From contig NZ_CP097329.1 in NCBI RefSeq assembly GCF_030323025.1, positions 4,466,341 through 4,530,340 of the forward strand: a stretch of DNA of 64,000 bases, in the 5' to 3' direction. Position 1 is the stretch's first letter. Each line of letters starts with the position of its first letter. This DNA comes from Pseudanabaena mucicola str. Chao 1806. GTDB taxonomy: Bacteria; Cyanobacteriota; Cyanobacteriia; Pseudanabaenales; Pseudanabaenaceae. The notes under the pieces are model-generated. The model was not told where the DNA came from. It did not search any database and saw nothing but the letters and a program-made list of their open reading frames with translations. Shown here in pieces: positions 33,368 through 42,893 of the stretch. The position numbers and the translations under genes are program-made.

Positions 33368-34924
33368 ATGAGTAAATATAGCCGCTTAAGTACTTCGCCT
33401 TCCGCCGCATTGAAAGCGAAACTTGACTATCCAGTAATCGACACCGATATCCATACTAACGATTTCACCCCCGACTTTGAGGACTACATCGCTAACTATG
33501 GCGGTTCCAAATTAGTCGATGAACTGCGTAAAGCTGAATTTGGTCGCCTCAATCCTAAGTCTGAAGGTAAAGACTGGTATCAACAAACCCCCGAAGAGCG
33601 TCAATATCACCGCACTTTACGTTCTCCTTGGTGGGCTAGAGTTACCAAAAATACTTTGGATCTTGCTACTTACACTCTTCCCTCCCTATTGGCAGAGCGT
33701 CTAGCAGAACAAGGTTCTGATTATTCAGTACTTTTCCCTAATAACGTCTTGGCGGCGGCTGGTAGTAGCAATGAGAATCGTCAAGCTTTGCAACGCGCCA
33801 TCAATCACTACCACGCTGACCTTTATCGCAAATATAGCGATCGCCTCACCCCTGTCGCTGGAATTCTCTTGAATGATCCTAAAGAAGCGATCGAAGAGTT
33901 GGAATTTGCGGTCAATGTTTTGGGCTTGAAGGTCATCAATATCCCTGGTGGTGTCAAACGTCCGATTAAGGCGATCGCTGATAAATATCCTGCCGACAAG
34001 TATCCTGAAATTGCTCGCTATGCCTCCTACATCGATTTCTATGGTATCGATAGCGAGTATGACTACGATCCTTTCTGGGCAAAGGTTGTCGAACTTGGTG
34101 TACCCATTGCCACTCATTACGGTAGCCAAGGTTGGACTGGTCGCTCTTCCATCAGCAACTACATGAAGAACCACATCGGGCATTTTGCCGATGGTTCGGA
34201 AGCTTTTGCGAAGGCTCTGTTCTTTGGTGGTGTCACCAAACGCTTCCCACAATTGCGCGTGGCTCTACTCGAAGGTGGTGCTGATTGGGGCGCTCATGTT
34301 TACATTCACTTGGTCGATCGCTTCTTGAAGCGCAACCTTGAAGGCTTGAAGAACTACGATCCTACCGAAGCTAATGCTGATGAATTGCTCGACATCTTCG
34401 AGAAATATGGTCAAGAATTGACTAAGGGTAGATCCTTCACTAAGGAAGAATTACTCCAAACCGTTCTCGGTTCTTCGTTCCTACGGCACAGCCGTTCTCC
34501 TGTTGGTGATGAGCTAGAAGACTTTGGTAAGGCTGGGATTGAGAAGATTGAAGATATTCGCGATCGCTGGGTTGATAACTTCTTCTTTGGCTCTGAGTCT
34601 GATGATCGCACGATTGCGGCTGCTTTCAACGACAAGGCTAATCCATTGGGCGTGAAGATCAATGCGATCTACTCCTCTGATGTCGGACACTGGGATGTTC
34701 CTGATCTCACTCAGCCTCTTGCCGAAAGCTGGAACTTGGTAGAAGAAGGTGTAATTACGGAAGCTGATTTCAAGGCTTATGTGTTCTCAAATCCTTACAA
34801 GTTCTACACTCAAGCAAATCCTAATTTCTTTAAGGGAACCCAAATTGAGGCAAAGTTGAATAAATATCAACCCGCCCCAGTTGCTGCTAAACCAGCCGCT
34901 CAAAAGGTCGCTGTATCTGTCTAA
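33368..34924 (+). CDS. Amidohydrolase-2 family metal-dependent hydrolase/decarboxylase
   Basis: 518 aa. It begins YPVIDTDIHTNDFTPDF, the D-x-H metal motif of the ACMSD-like amidohydrolase group, followed by a long insert, then VPIATHYGSQGW (metal His) and VALLEGGADWG (conserved Glu near the active site) and IYSSDVGHWDVPD (the terminal Asp). It should be a TIM-barrel enzyme that hydrolyses or decarboxylates a carboxylic acid. The Ala/Pro-rich tail (QPAPVAAKPAAQKVAVSV) is a linker-like end. Coregulation with ssuE through leader B suggests a step in organosulfur breakdown; the substrate is unknown. Confidence 0.8.
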   Translation: MSKYSRLSTSPSAALKAKLDYPVIDTDIHTNDFTPDFEDYIANYGGSKLVDELRKAEFGRLNPKSEGKDWYQQTPEERQYHRTLRSPWWARVTKNTLDLATYTLPSLLAERLAEQGSDYSVLFPNNVLAAAGSSNENRQALQRAINHYHADLYRKYSDRLTPVAGILLNDPKEAIEELEFAVNVLGLKVINIPGGVKRPIKAIADKYPADKYPEIARYASYIDFYGIDSEYDYDPFWAKVVELGVPIATHYGSQGWTGRSSISNYMKNHIGHFADGSEAFAKALFFGGVTKRFPQLRVALLEGGADWGAHVYIHLVDRFLKRNLEGLKNYDPTEANADELLDIFEKYGQELTKGRSFTKEELLQTVLGSSFLRHSRSPVGDELEDFGKAGIEKIEDIRDRWVDNFFFGSESDDRTIAAAFNDKANPLGVKINAIYSSDVGHWDVPDLTQPLAESWNLVEEGVITEADFKAYVFSNPYKFYTQANPNFFKGTQIEAKLNKYQPAPVAAKPAAQKVAVSV

Positions 34925-34959
34925 GATTAGCGATTACTTCTCAACGCGATCGCTTTATT

Positions 34960-35706
34960 TTGGCGACTAAGGCTGTCGGGAAAGTCGTTAACGCGCCTTG
35001 GGATCAAGGTGCTTCGCGCAAACATTTATTTGAGGCGATCGATCATTCTCTGCGTCGCTTGCAGACTGATTATGTCGATCTTTATCAACTCCATTCTGAC
35101 GACACAAATACGCCCCTTGATGAGACGATTGAAGCTTTAGATGCGATCGTCTCATCTGGGAAAGTGCGCTACATTGGCATTTCTAATTTCCTTGCCTATC
35201 GCCTCAGTCGTGCCTTGGGTAAAGCGGACACGCGCCGATTGACGAGATTTATTTCCGTGCAACCTCGCTATAATCTTCTATTTCGGCAAATCGAAGGAGA
35301 ACTTTTGCCCCTTGCTCAAGAAGAAGGATTAGCCGTAATTCCTTACAATCCTCTCGCAGGTGGATTGCTGACAGGTAAACATAGTCCTAATCAAAAACCA
35401 GCCTCAGGAACAAGGTTTACCCTTGCTGCTGCTAAGGTCTATCAAGATCGCTATTGGCACGATCGCGAATTTAGCACTGTCCAAAAATTGCAAGATGTGG
35501 CGAAGGAAGCAGGGATTCCGCTAACTACCTTGTCTCTGGCTTGGGTATTGGCGAATTCGATTATCACGGCTCCGATTATTGGCGCGAGTCGTCCTGAACA
35601 ACTTGCAGATAATTTCAAGGCGTTAGAGATCAAGTTAGATGCTGACTTAAAAGACAAGCTCGATCATATTTCTGCTGAATATCGCCTCGGTGATGCGTTG
35701 AGATAG
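34960..35706 (+). pseudogene. Aldo/keto reductase lacking its N-terminus
   Basis: 248 codons starting at beta-strand 3 of the barrel (FILATKAVGKV, with the catalytic Lys), then LYQLHSDDTNTPLDE (His), SVQPRYNLLFRQIEG and IIGASRPEQL to a normal end. About 70 residues with the catalytic Asp and Tyr are missing. The junction lies 35 bp after the amidohydrolase stop, so a deletion removed the front of this gene. A TTG at 34960 could start translation, but the enzyme would be inactive. A hairpin follows (35706-35740). Confidence 0.75.
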
Positions 35707-35740
35707 ATTTTTGATTTTGCCTACGGCAAAATCAAAAATC
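35706..35740. terminator. Hairpin after the truncated reductase
   Basis: GATTTTTGATTTTGCC / GGCAAAATCAAAAATC around TAC. Lies 26 bp before the ABC exporter gene. Confidence 0.6.
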
Positions 35741-35766
35741 AAAACTGCTACATCTTAGAAACTTAA

Positions 35767-37791
35767 ATGACCACAAAAACTCGTCCGTCAAATCGCAAAA
35801 GCTTCAAACATAATTTGCGATCGCACCTCAGATCCCAAGCCTTTCAACGGGCTGCTGATGCTCCCGATCTTCCCGCAACACCTTTCCGTTTTGTCTGGCA
35901 TTTTGTCAGCCAATTTCGCTGGTGGTATGTAGCGATGGTGGCGCTCGAAGCACTCCATGCTATTTGTGGGATTATGCTTCCCTTTGCGATCGGCGAAATT
36001 ATGCGAGGAGTCACTAGAGCCAGTCAGCATGGTGCAGGGCTAGAAGCAATTTGGAATCCTTTTATGTTGTTCGCATGTTTAAGCATTGGTGAAGTGGTCT
36101 TTGGCAAAACCTCTGGACTCGTGATGATTTTGTTACAGCCCGTTTTGCGCCAGCACGTAGCCCGCAATCTTTTCGCCTATTTACAGCATCATTCCCATCG
36201 CTACATTAGCAATAGTTTCGCAGGAGCCTTAGCCCATCGCATTGGTGAAACTTCCCTTGGCGTTGCCCGCACTTTATATTCCCTCATTTTCGATTTCATG
36301 CCTGTGGGCATCGTGATGACAGTGGCGATCGCCTTACTAGCTCGCGTAAATACTGGGCTAGCGCTATTTGTAGGAATTTGGGCTTTTTCCTTTGTTTCTG
36401 TTTCCTATTGGCTTGCCTCTCGCAGCCGACCCTACGAGCTAGCTGCGTCTTCTGCAAGGAGCGAAACCATCGGGCAGATTGTCGATACTGTCACTAATCT
36501 CAGCAGTGTGCGTTTGTTTGCCAAATTAGGATTTGAGCGCAAATATTTGCGCGATCGCCATGTGGTCGAACTCAAAGATGTAAGACGGGCAAACTGGTAT
36601 TCAGAGCGTGTAAAACTGTTCCAATTCATCGCTGGAGCCGCCCTCAAAATTGGTACGCTCTATTATGCTCTGACTCTATGGAGTCAAGGCAAGATTGAAG
36701 TTGCTGATTTTGTAATGGCAAGTAGTATCGCACTTTTGATTATTTCTGAAGCGAAGAATTTAAGTCGTCGCTTTTTGGAATTTTTCGAGCATATTGGTAA
36801 TGTCAGCAATGGTGTTTACACAATCATTCAACCCCATGAGATTGTTGATCGCGATCGCCCGATATCTCACTCTATTACCCAAGGCAAAATCGAATTTCGA
36901 GATGTTACCTTTAGCTATTCTGAAGAAAAGAAAGTTTTTGATCGTCTCTCGATCACAATTGAATCAGGGCAAAGAGTCGGACTAGTCGGCTTATCGGGTT
37001 CAGGTAAATCCACTTTTGTCAATTTAGTATTGCGCCTCTTCGATCCACAATCAGGGCAAATTCTCATTGATGGTGTGGACATTCGCGACATCAGCCAAGA
37101 ATCTCTCCATGCCCAGATCAGCCTCATTCCTCAAGATCCATCCCTGTTTCATCGCACCCTCCTCGAAAATATTCGCTATGGGCGCTTAGAGGCAAGCGAT
37201 CAGGAAGTAGTGGAAGCTGCAAGAAAAGCTAATGCCCATGAATTTATCCAACAAATTCGCGAAGGCTATGACTCAATGGTGGGAGAGCGTGGTGTAAAGC
37301 TATCGGGTGGTCAACGTCAGAGAATTGCGATCGCCAGAGTCATTCTCAAAGATGCGCCAATTCTAATTCTCGATGAAGCAACATCTAGCCTTGATTCGAT
37401 TACCGAACGCGCCATTCAAGACACTCTCGACAAAGAGATGAATGGTAAAACCGTGATCGTTGTCGCTCACCGTCTTTCGACAATTTCCCATTTAGATCGC
37501 ATCCTTGTCTTTCATCATGGAGAGATCGTTGAAGATGGCTCTCATACTGACCTGCTAGCGCTAAAAGGTGCATACCATCGCCTATGGCAAATGCAAGCAG
37601 GCGGATTCTTACCTGAAAATCTTGATGAAAAAGATTTTGCCGCTTCAAAAAGTAATAATTTCAAGAATAACTTTAAGAGTATTTCCTTACATACTTCTTC
37701 AGCTAAGGCGATCACCACAAATAAAAATTTAACAAATGGCAATTTAAACGTTCCCCTTGATTCTATTGAAGAACATCCTGTTCAAGATTAA
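35767..37791 (+). CDS. ABC exporter, fused permease and ATPase
   Basis: 674 aa. N-terminal six-helix transmembrane domain (about 50-360), then a nucleotide-binding domain: Walker A GLSGSGKST, signature LSGGQRQR, Walker B ILILDEATSSLDS, switch His in VVAHRLSTI. It works as a homodimer or heterodimer exporting a lipid, peptide or drug. The last 70 residues are an unusual hydrophilic, Asn/Ser/Lys-rich tail. The following MFS gene starts 17 bp after its stop, so the two exporters form one unit, perhaps protecting against by-products of the pathway. Confidence 0.9.
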   Translation: MTTKTRPSNRKSFKHNLRSHLRSQAFQRAADAPDLPATPFRFVWHFVSQFRWWYVAMVALEALHAICGIMLPFAIGEIMRGVTRASQHGAGLEAIWNPFMLFACLSIGEVVFGKTSGLVMILLQPVLRQHVARNLFAYLQHHSHRYISNSFAGALAHRIGETSLGVARTLYSLIFDFMPVGIVMTVAIALLARVNTGLALFVGIWAFSFVSVSYWLASRSRPYELAASSARSETIGQIVDTVTNLSSVRLFAKLGFERKYLRDRHVVELKDVRRANWYSERVKLFQFIAGAALKIGTLYYALTLWSQGKIEVADFVMASSIALLIISEAKNLSRRFLEFFEHIGNVSNGVYTIIQPHEIVDRDRPISHSITQGKIEFRDVTFSYSEEKKVFDRLSITIESGQRVGLVGLSGSGKSTFVNLVLRLFDPQSGQILIDGVDIRDISQESLHAQISLIPQDPSLFHRTLLENIRYGRLEASDQEVVEAARKANAHEFIQQIREGYDSMVGERGVKLSGGQRQRIAIARVILKDAPILILDEATSSLDSITERAIQDTLDKEMNGKTVIVVAHRLSTISHLDRILVFHHGEIVEDGSHTDLLALKGAYHRLWQMQAGGFLPENLDEKDFAASKSNNFKNNFKSISLHTSSAKAITTNKNLTNGNLNVPLDSIEEHPVQD

Positions 37792-37807
37792 CAACAGAGG
37801 TGATGTA

Positions 37808-39109
37808 ATGAAGAATTGGAATAGGCAAGGCGATCGCATATTTAACATCGTTTATCACTACTTACCCGCTATGCGCTGGCAGAATTTTCGCCTGTTTTTT
37901 GGCGGACAGTTACTATCCATGTCTGGGACATTCATGACCCAACAGCTTACGATTCCTTGGCTGGTTTATGATTTGACTCACTCAGCATGGATGTTAGGGG
38001 TAGCGGGATTTGTACAATTTTTGCCTACATTAATCGTGATTCCCTTTTCGGGAGTATTGAGCGATCGTTGGAGTCGCCGCGACTTGTTAATGTTCGTGCA
38101 GATCGTGGGAATCGCTGTATCTCTCGCGTTAACAATTCTGACTTTTACGAATTTGATTACCTTCCCAATCCTGTTAGGACTAAGTGTTCTCAACGGCATG
38201 ATCAAAGGACTAGATATGCCCGTGCGCCATACCATCGTTACGGAAACCGTTGATGATCGCGCTGACAGTAGTAATGCGATCGCCTTAAACTCAGTGATGT
38301 TGAGTTCTTCTCTCGTACTAGGTCCCGCAGTGGGCGGAATTTTAGTCGCGACATTAGGCGTAAAATATTGTTTCCTCTACGACACAATTAGCTATATCCC
38401 AGCAATCTTGACTCTGCAAGCGATGCAGTTTCCTACAATCCATTCCAATATCCGTTCCAGCTTAGGAGAGACTTTTCAGAAATTAGGAGAAGGCTTTAAA
38501 TATGTTGCTCAAACTCAGCCTATCCGTGCAATTTTGTTGATGATTGCTTTAAAGGGACTTGTAGGAATGGCGCATATTGCTCTCATGCCTGTTTTTGCTG
38601 CCGAGATTTTAAATGGAAATGCCACAACGATGGCGCAGCTTAGTACTTCTGCTCCGATTGGTTCATTCTTTGCCTGTTTATATCTCAGTGTCAGGCGCGG
38701 AATCGCAGGGCTAGAGCGTTTAATTGTCTTTGCTCAAGTGGCGATCGGCATAAGTTTGATTTCTTTCTCTCTATCGCGACAGGTTTGGCTATCAATTGTG
38801 ATTCTCGTCTTTACAGGTGGCTTCACGATTCTCCAAATTACTAGTAGCAATATGATTATCCAAACCCTAGTTGCAGAGGATAAACGCGGTAGGGTGATGA
38901 GTTTCTATGCCCTCGCGATGGTGGGAATGATGCCTTTTGGAAACCTATTTGCAGGCACGTTAGCCAATAGCTTTGGTGCAACTAATGCTTTGATTATCTG
39001 CGGTGTTTTGAGTATTTTCGGGGCAGTCTGGTTTTCGGCACAGTTACCATCCGTCAGCCGTTGGATTGATCGCGAAACAAAATCATTACAAATTCCTGCA
39101 TCTCCTTAA
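37808..39109 (+). CDS. MFS transporter
   Basis: 433 aa from ATG 37808, which follows an AGAGGTG ribosome site; the longer frame from 37757 overlaps the previous gene. About twelve membrane helices; the MFS loop motif is GVLSDRWSRRDLLM (between helices 2 and 3). It belongs to the enterobactin-exporter-like (EntS) group by general pattern. Likely exports a small molecule. Cotranscribed with the ABC exporter. Confidence 0.88.
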   Translation: MKNWNRQGDRIFNIVYHYLPAMRWQNFRLFFGGQLLSMSGTFMTQQLTIPWLVYDLTHSAWMLGVAGFVQFLPTLIVIPFSGVLSDRWSRRDLLMFVQIVGIAVSLALTILTFTNLITFPILLGLSVLNGMIKGLDMPVRHTIVTETVDDRADSSNAIALNSVMLSSSLVLGPAVGGILVATLGVKYCFLYDTISYIPAILTLQAMQFPTIHSNIRSSLGETFQKLGEGFKYVAQTQPIRAILLMIALKGLVGMAHIALMPVFAAEILNGNATTMAQLSTSAPIGSFFACLYLSVRRGIAGLERLIVFAQVAIGISLISFSLSRQVWLSIVILVFTGGFTILQITSSNMIIQTLVAEDKRGRVMSFYALAMVGMMPFGNLFAGTLANSFGATNALIICGVLSIFGAVWFSAQLPSVSRWIDRETKSLQIPASP

Positions 39110-39120
39110 TTAGTTAATTA

Positions 39121-39162
39121 TTAAGACTTACGCATCACATCTACCCAATGCGTAAGTCTTAA
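39121..39162. repeat. Short palindrome TTAAGACTTACGCAT / ATGCGTAAGTCTTAA
   Basis: A 42-bp inverted repeat whose ends match those of the element at 18281-18375, and whose loop contains CACATCTACCCA found there too. Either a reduced copy or a terminator after the MFS gene. Confidence 0.65.
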
Positions 39163-39250
39163 GATTTGTTGGGAGTTTAGGGTTAATTCCTTTTTGTATT
39201 GCATTTGACTTGCGTTTTATTTCGACTCGTGTGAGGATAGTTTCTGCAAA

Positions 39251-39258
39251 CTACGGTA
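39251..39258 (+). promoter_or_regulatory. CTACGGTA motif upstream of the first ssuA-like gene
   Basis: CTACGGTATTTACGTGTATATTTAGTAG, where the second half is a weak inverted match. It lies 94 bp before the ATG. See 26549 and 33335 for the other copies. Confidence 0.4.
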
Positions 39259-39351
39259 TTTACGTGTATATTTAGTAGATTATTCAAGATCTCCAACCTA
39301 CAAAGGATCTACAGGATTTCCATAATTTCCCATAACTCGCTAGACAAATCC

Positions 39352-40503
39352 ATGAAAGAACTGCCTCCATTGTTTAAGGTCTTCACTCGCCCCGACCAAG
39401 TCCAAAAAATTAAAAGGCGATCGCTATTATTTTCCGCCGCCTATAGCCTCGTTTTATCTACCACTTTAATTGGTTGCGGTTCCACTCCTACAGCCTCAAC
39501 TTCAAGCGATTCTAAAACTGCATCAACATCACCTAACGCCAAAGCTACTGAAACCAGTAAAGCTGCTGCCAGTGGGGAGAAAAAAGTTATTCGGATTGTA
39601 CGCTCCAAACAACTCACAGCGTTAGCAGTATTAGAAAAACAAGGCACATTAGAGAAAGCCTTTCAACCCCTCGGCTATGAAGTGAAATGGGCGGAATTTG
39701 CCGCAGGCCCTCAACAACTTGAAGCTTTAAATGCTAATGGTCTTGACATTGCCTCCACTGCCGAATCGCCTCCTGTATTTTCCCAAGCCGCAGGTAGTCC
39801 ATTGGTTTATATTGGTGCAACTGCTAGTAATGGTAAGCCCGTAGCCCTTTTAGTCGGCAAGGATTCACCGATTAAGAGCATTCAAGATCTTAAGGGCAAA
39901 AAAATCGCTTTCCAGAAAGCTTCTATCGGTCATTACCTAGCGGTTAAAGCCTTTGAAAAAGAAGGATTATCAACGAGTGATTTTGAATCTGTCTTTTTAC
40001 CTCCTGCTGATGCCAGCGCTGCTTTTAGCCAAGGCAAGGTTGATGGATGGTTTATTTGGGATCCATTTATTACCCGTACGGAACTAAGTGGAGTTGGACG
40101 AGTATTGATTGATGGAGAAAAGCTCCGAGATACTCGTAACTTCTACACCACAACTCGTAAATATTATGAGGGAAATAAAGATGCCATTAAGCTTTTCTTT
40201 GAAGAGATAGAAAAGGCTGATGCATGGGTAAAAGCAAATCCCAAGGAAGTTGCCGCCCTACTAACCGATGTCACCAAGGTTGATGCACCCATCTTAGAAA
40301 AAATGCATACTAAGTATGAGTATGGATTGCGTCCAATTACCGAAGATGTGATTAAAGAGCAAGAGAAAGTTGCTGAATTTTGGTTCAAATATAAGTTGAT
40401 TCCTAATAAGCCCGATGTTCGGACTGGCTTCCTAAAACCTGAAGAGTACGAATACATTACTCCGAAGAATGTTCTTGCTCTCGCCAAAGAAACCAAGTCT
40501 TAA
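39352..40503 (+). CDS. ssuA: Sulfonate ABC transporter substrate-binding lipoprotein 1
   Basis: 383 aa. The signal peptide ends in a lipobox (STTLIGCGS, Cys near residue 43), preceded by KIKRRSLLFSAAY; a Ser/Thr/Ala-rich linker follows. The SsuA-type fold shows in VKWAEFAAGPQQLEALNANGLDIAS (split), TAESPPVFSQAAGSPLVYIGA and LKGKKIAFQKASIGHYL. It captures a sulfonate in the periplasm for the SsuBC channel. A second, related protein is encoded at 41702. Confidence 0.92.
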   Translation: MKELPPLFKVFTRPDQVQKIKRRSLLFSAAYSLVLSTTLIGCGSTPTASTSSDSKTASTSPNAKATETSKAAASGEKKVIRIVRSKQLTALAVLEKQGTLEKAFQPLGYEVKWAEFAAGPQQLEALNANGLDIASTAESPPVFSQAAGSPLVYIGATASNGKPVALLVGKDSPIKSIQDLKGKKIAFQKASIGHYLAVKAFEKEGLSTSDFESVFLPPADASAAFSQGKVDGWFIWDPFITRTELSGVGRVLIDGEKLRDTRNFYTTTRKYYEGNKDAIKLFFEEIEKADAWVKANPKEVAALLTDVTKVDAPILEKMHTKYEYGLRPITEDVIKEQEKVAEFWFKYKLIPNKPDVRTGFLKPEEYEYITPKNVLALAKETKS

Positions 40504-40532
40504 TCTGTAATCTCAAACCCAATTTTCCTGAT

Positions 40533-40636
40533 TAAGTAGCTCAACTTAATTAAAACTAAAAACCAGATTTTGTTCCGCCCGCTACGCGGGCGGAACAAAA
40601 TTCTCGGTTTTTAGTTTACTTATGTCTAGCTACTTA
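40533..40636 (-). repeat. 104-bp MITE-like palindromic element, copy 2 (reverse)
   Basis: Same element as 15732-15835 in opposite orientation: centre TTTGTTCCGCCCGC / GCGGGCGGAACAAA, outer ends TAAGTAGCTCAACTTAA and TTATGTCTAGCTACTTA. Lies between ssuA and tauD-like genes. Confidence 0.85.
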
Positions 40637-40716
40637 CCAATCTAATTACCAATTTGTCATTGACAGATTGGTAATTATCATAAGAAACCCCAAGCCTCTT
40701 AAATATATTTCAATAT

Positions 40717-41601
40717 ATGACCATCACACTTTCAGCGATCGCATCAAATACATCACAGGAAGTAAGTATTACGCCTCTGGATGCGCCTTTAGGAGCCGTA
40801 GTTACGGGCTTAGATGCCAGTAAACCCATCGATCCCGCCACAATTTTGCACCTGAAACAAGCCCATCGGAACTACCATATTCTGATCTTCAAAAATCAGA
40901 AGTTAACCGATGAGCAATTAAAGAACTTCGCCTATTATTTCGGTGATTTATTTGTTCCCCTTGACGAAACCCCTGTACTTGCTTCTAAAACAGGCGTAAC
41001 ACCTGTAGTCATTCCTGTAGCCAATATCGAAGGCGGCTTTACGGGGACAGGCGAACTCTCTTTTCATGCCGATCATCATTGGACACCCTATCCCTCTAGC
41101 GGTTCCTTTCTCTATGCTGAAGAAGTGACTACCAAGGGCGGAGAGACAGCTTGGCTCAATCTTAACCTCGCCTATGAAGCTTTGAATGATGCAACTAAAG
41201 AACGCATTAAGGATTTGCAATTGATCACATACAATCCCTTTGTGCGGACTCCTGACTCGCCCCGACGCTCATACCGCAAAGATACTAGCACACCACTAGT
41301 TGCACCTGTATTTCCTCATCCTCTGGTACGCACTCATCCAGAAAGTGGCTTGAAGATTCTGAGCCTCGGCTATGAGACAGAAGTATCTCTAGTGGGAGTC
41401 GATCCAGAGGAAGGTTCGGCGCTAATTGCCCAATTGCGTCAGCATCTTAATCAACCCAAATTCTATTACGAGCATAAATGGTCTGTCGGTGACATTGTGT
41501 ATTGGGACAATCAATCAACTCTGCATCGCCGTACAGCTTTCGATCCCAGTGAGCGCCGTGTTTTAAAGCGGATTAGCCTTGCAGGTAGTCGTCCATTCTA
41601 G
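40717..41601 (+). CDS. TauD/TfdA-family dioxygenase
   Basis: 294 aa. Fe(II)/2-oxoglutarate-dependent enzyme of the type that oxidises taurine or alkyl sulfonates to release sulfite. The metal triad fits: His and Asp in LSFHADHHW, distal His in STLHRRTAFDP, with the 2-oxoglutarate Arg in RRVLKRISL. The start PLDAPLGAVVTGLDASKP is typical of the family. Set between two ssuA-like genes, so sulfonate or sulfate-ester cleavage is likely. Confidence 0.9.
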   Translation: MTITLSAIASNTSQEVSITPLDAPLGAVVTGLDASKPIDPATILHLKQAHRNYHILIFKNQKLTDEQLKNFAYYFGDLFVPLDETPVLASKTGVTPVVIPVANIEGGFTGTGELSFHADHHWTPYPSSGSFLYAEEVTTKGGETAWLNLNLAYEALNDATKERIKDLQLITYNPFVRTPDSPRRSYRKDTSTPLVAPVFPHPLVRTHPESGLKILSLGYETEVSLVGVDPEEGSALIAQLRQHLNQPKFYYEHKWSVGDIVYWDNQSTLHRRTAFDPSERRVLKRISLAGSRPF

Positions 41602-41609
41602 AGCTATAG

Positions 41610-41644
41610 GGGTTTTCATTTTGCAATAGACAAAATGAAAACCC
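41610..41644. terminator. Hairpin after the dioxygenase gene
   Basis: GGGTTTTCATTTTG / CAAAATGAAAACCC with a 7-base loop. Confidence 0.65.
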
Positions 41645-41701
41645 GCCTGATTCTCTACGTTCATTTTCAAAAATAAAGATTTCTAAGATTTCAAGACTTT
41701 C

Positions 41702-42811
41702 ATGATTACATCACTCAAGCGGTCTCATCATTCTCAATCTTCATTATGGAGACAGTTTGGTTTACTGATAGCTCCTAGTTTACTAGCTCTATCAACGGCT
41801 CTGACAAGTTGTAGCGTTTCTACAAAACAAGCTACATCAACTAGTCCTACAAATAATCCTGCAAGTAATCCATCAAAAAGCGCAGATAAACCTGTTGCGA
41901 TTAAAACAAAGGTAATTCGGGTAGGATATCAAAGCTCTGGAGATTTAACGAAAGTTCGCGGGGTGTTAGAAAAACGTCTAGAGCCTTTAGGGGTTAAGGT
42001 CGAGTGGTCACAGTTTGCGGCAGGTCCCCAATTGATGGAAGCCTTAAATGTAGGCAAAGTTGATATTGGCTCAGTGGGTGAAACTCCACCGATTTTTGCT
42101 CAAGCCGCAGGTTCGCAATTAGTCTATGTGGTAGCCCGTAAACCTAGTGAAGGTAAAGGCAGTGGCATCATTGTCCAGAAGGATTCGCCTATTAAGACCG
42201 TTGCGGATCTGAAAGGACAGAAAGTCGTTTTTCAGAAAGGTTCTGCTTCCCATTATTTGATTGTGAAGGCATTAGAAGAAGTGGGACTGAAATATAGTGA
42301 TATTCAGCCTGTAACCTTGCCACCTGTAGAAGCGAGAGAAGCCTTTTTTCAAGGGAAAATTGATGCTTGGGTGACATGGGATCCTTATCTAGCGCTAGCA
42401 GAAACTAAGGGCAATGGGCGGATCATTAGAGATGCCCATAAAATTGCTACGCAGGGAGGTTTCTATATCGCGTCTCGGAGCTTTGCTACGGATAATCTTG
42501 ACTTGCTCCGTATTGTGATTGAGGAGATTGATAAGAGCGGTCAATGGGCGGAAGCTAATCGTGCGGAAGTGGTGAAGTTAGTTGCTCCCATTTTAAAGAT
42601 TGAGCCTGAAATTCAAGAAATTGTAACTAGTCGTGCTAGTTATCGCTTAAGACCAATTTCACCACAAATTATTGAAAGCCAGCAAAAAATTGCTGATTTA
42701 TTTACACAAGAGAAAGTCATTCCCAAAAAACTCGATCTTAGAGAAGTGATTTTGACCCCTGAGCAATATGCTGCAATGACTCCCGAATCTCTGAAGGACT
42801 CCAATAACTAG
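41702..42811 (+). CDS. ssuA: Sulfonate ABC transporter substrate-binding lipoprotein 2
   Basis: 369 aa. The lipobox LTSCS follows a signal peptide (LIAPSLLALSTALTSCS). The core repeats the motifs of the first protein: VEWSQFAAGPQLMEALNVG, SVGETPPIFAQAAGSQLVYV, LKGQKVVFQKGSASHYL, with a DAWVTWDPYLA segment lining the site. About half the residues look shared with the protein at 39352, so the pair probably arose by duplication and may widen the range of sulfonates taken up. Confidence 0.92.
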   Translation: MITSLKRSHHSQSSLWRQFGLLIAPSLLALSTALTSCSVSTKQATSTSPTNNPASNPSKSADKPVAIKTKVIRVGYQSSGDLTKVRGVLEKRLEPLGVKVEWSQFAAGPQLMEALNVGKVDIGSVGETPPIFAQAAGSQLVYVVARKPSEGKGSGIIVQKDSPIKTVADLKGQKVVFQKGSASHYLIVKALEEVGLKYSDIQPVTLPPVEAREAFFQGKIDAWVTWDPYLALAETKGNGRIIRDAHKIATQGGFYIASRSFATDNLDLLRIVIEEIDKSGQWAEANRAEVVKLVAPILKIEPEIQEIVTSRASYRLRPISPQIIESQQKIADLFTQEKVIPKKLDLREVILTPEQYAAMTPESLKDSNN

Positions 42812-42893
42812 TGTAGATATGGTGCAGACAAAGCCCACATCATATCTACAAAATGGAAATCTAAGCGAGACAAAATATAAATTCAACACAACT

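Noticed and set aside
33725..34252. 175-codon - strand frame inside the amidohydrolase gene
   Set aside because: Fully antisense to a strongly conserved gene; codon pattern fits the + strand.
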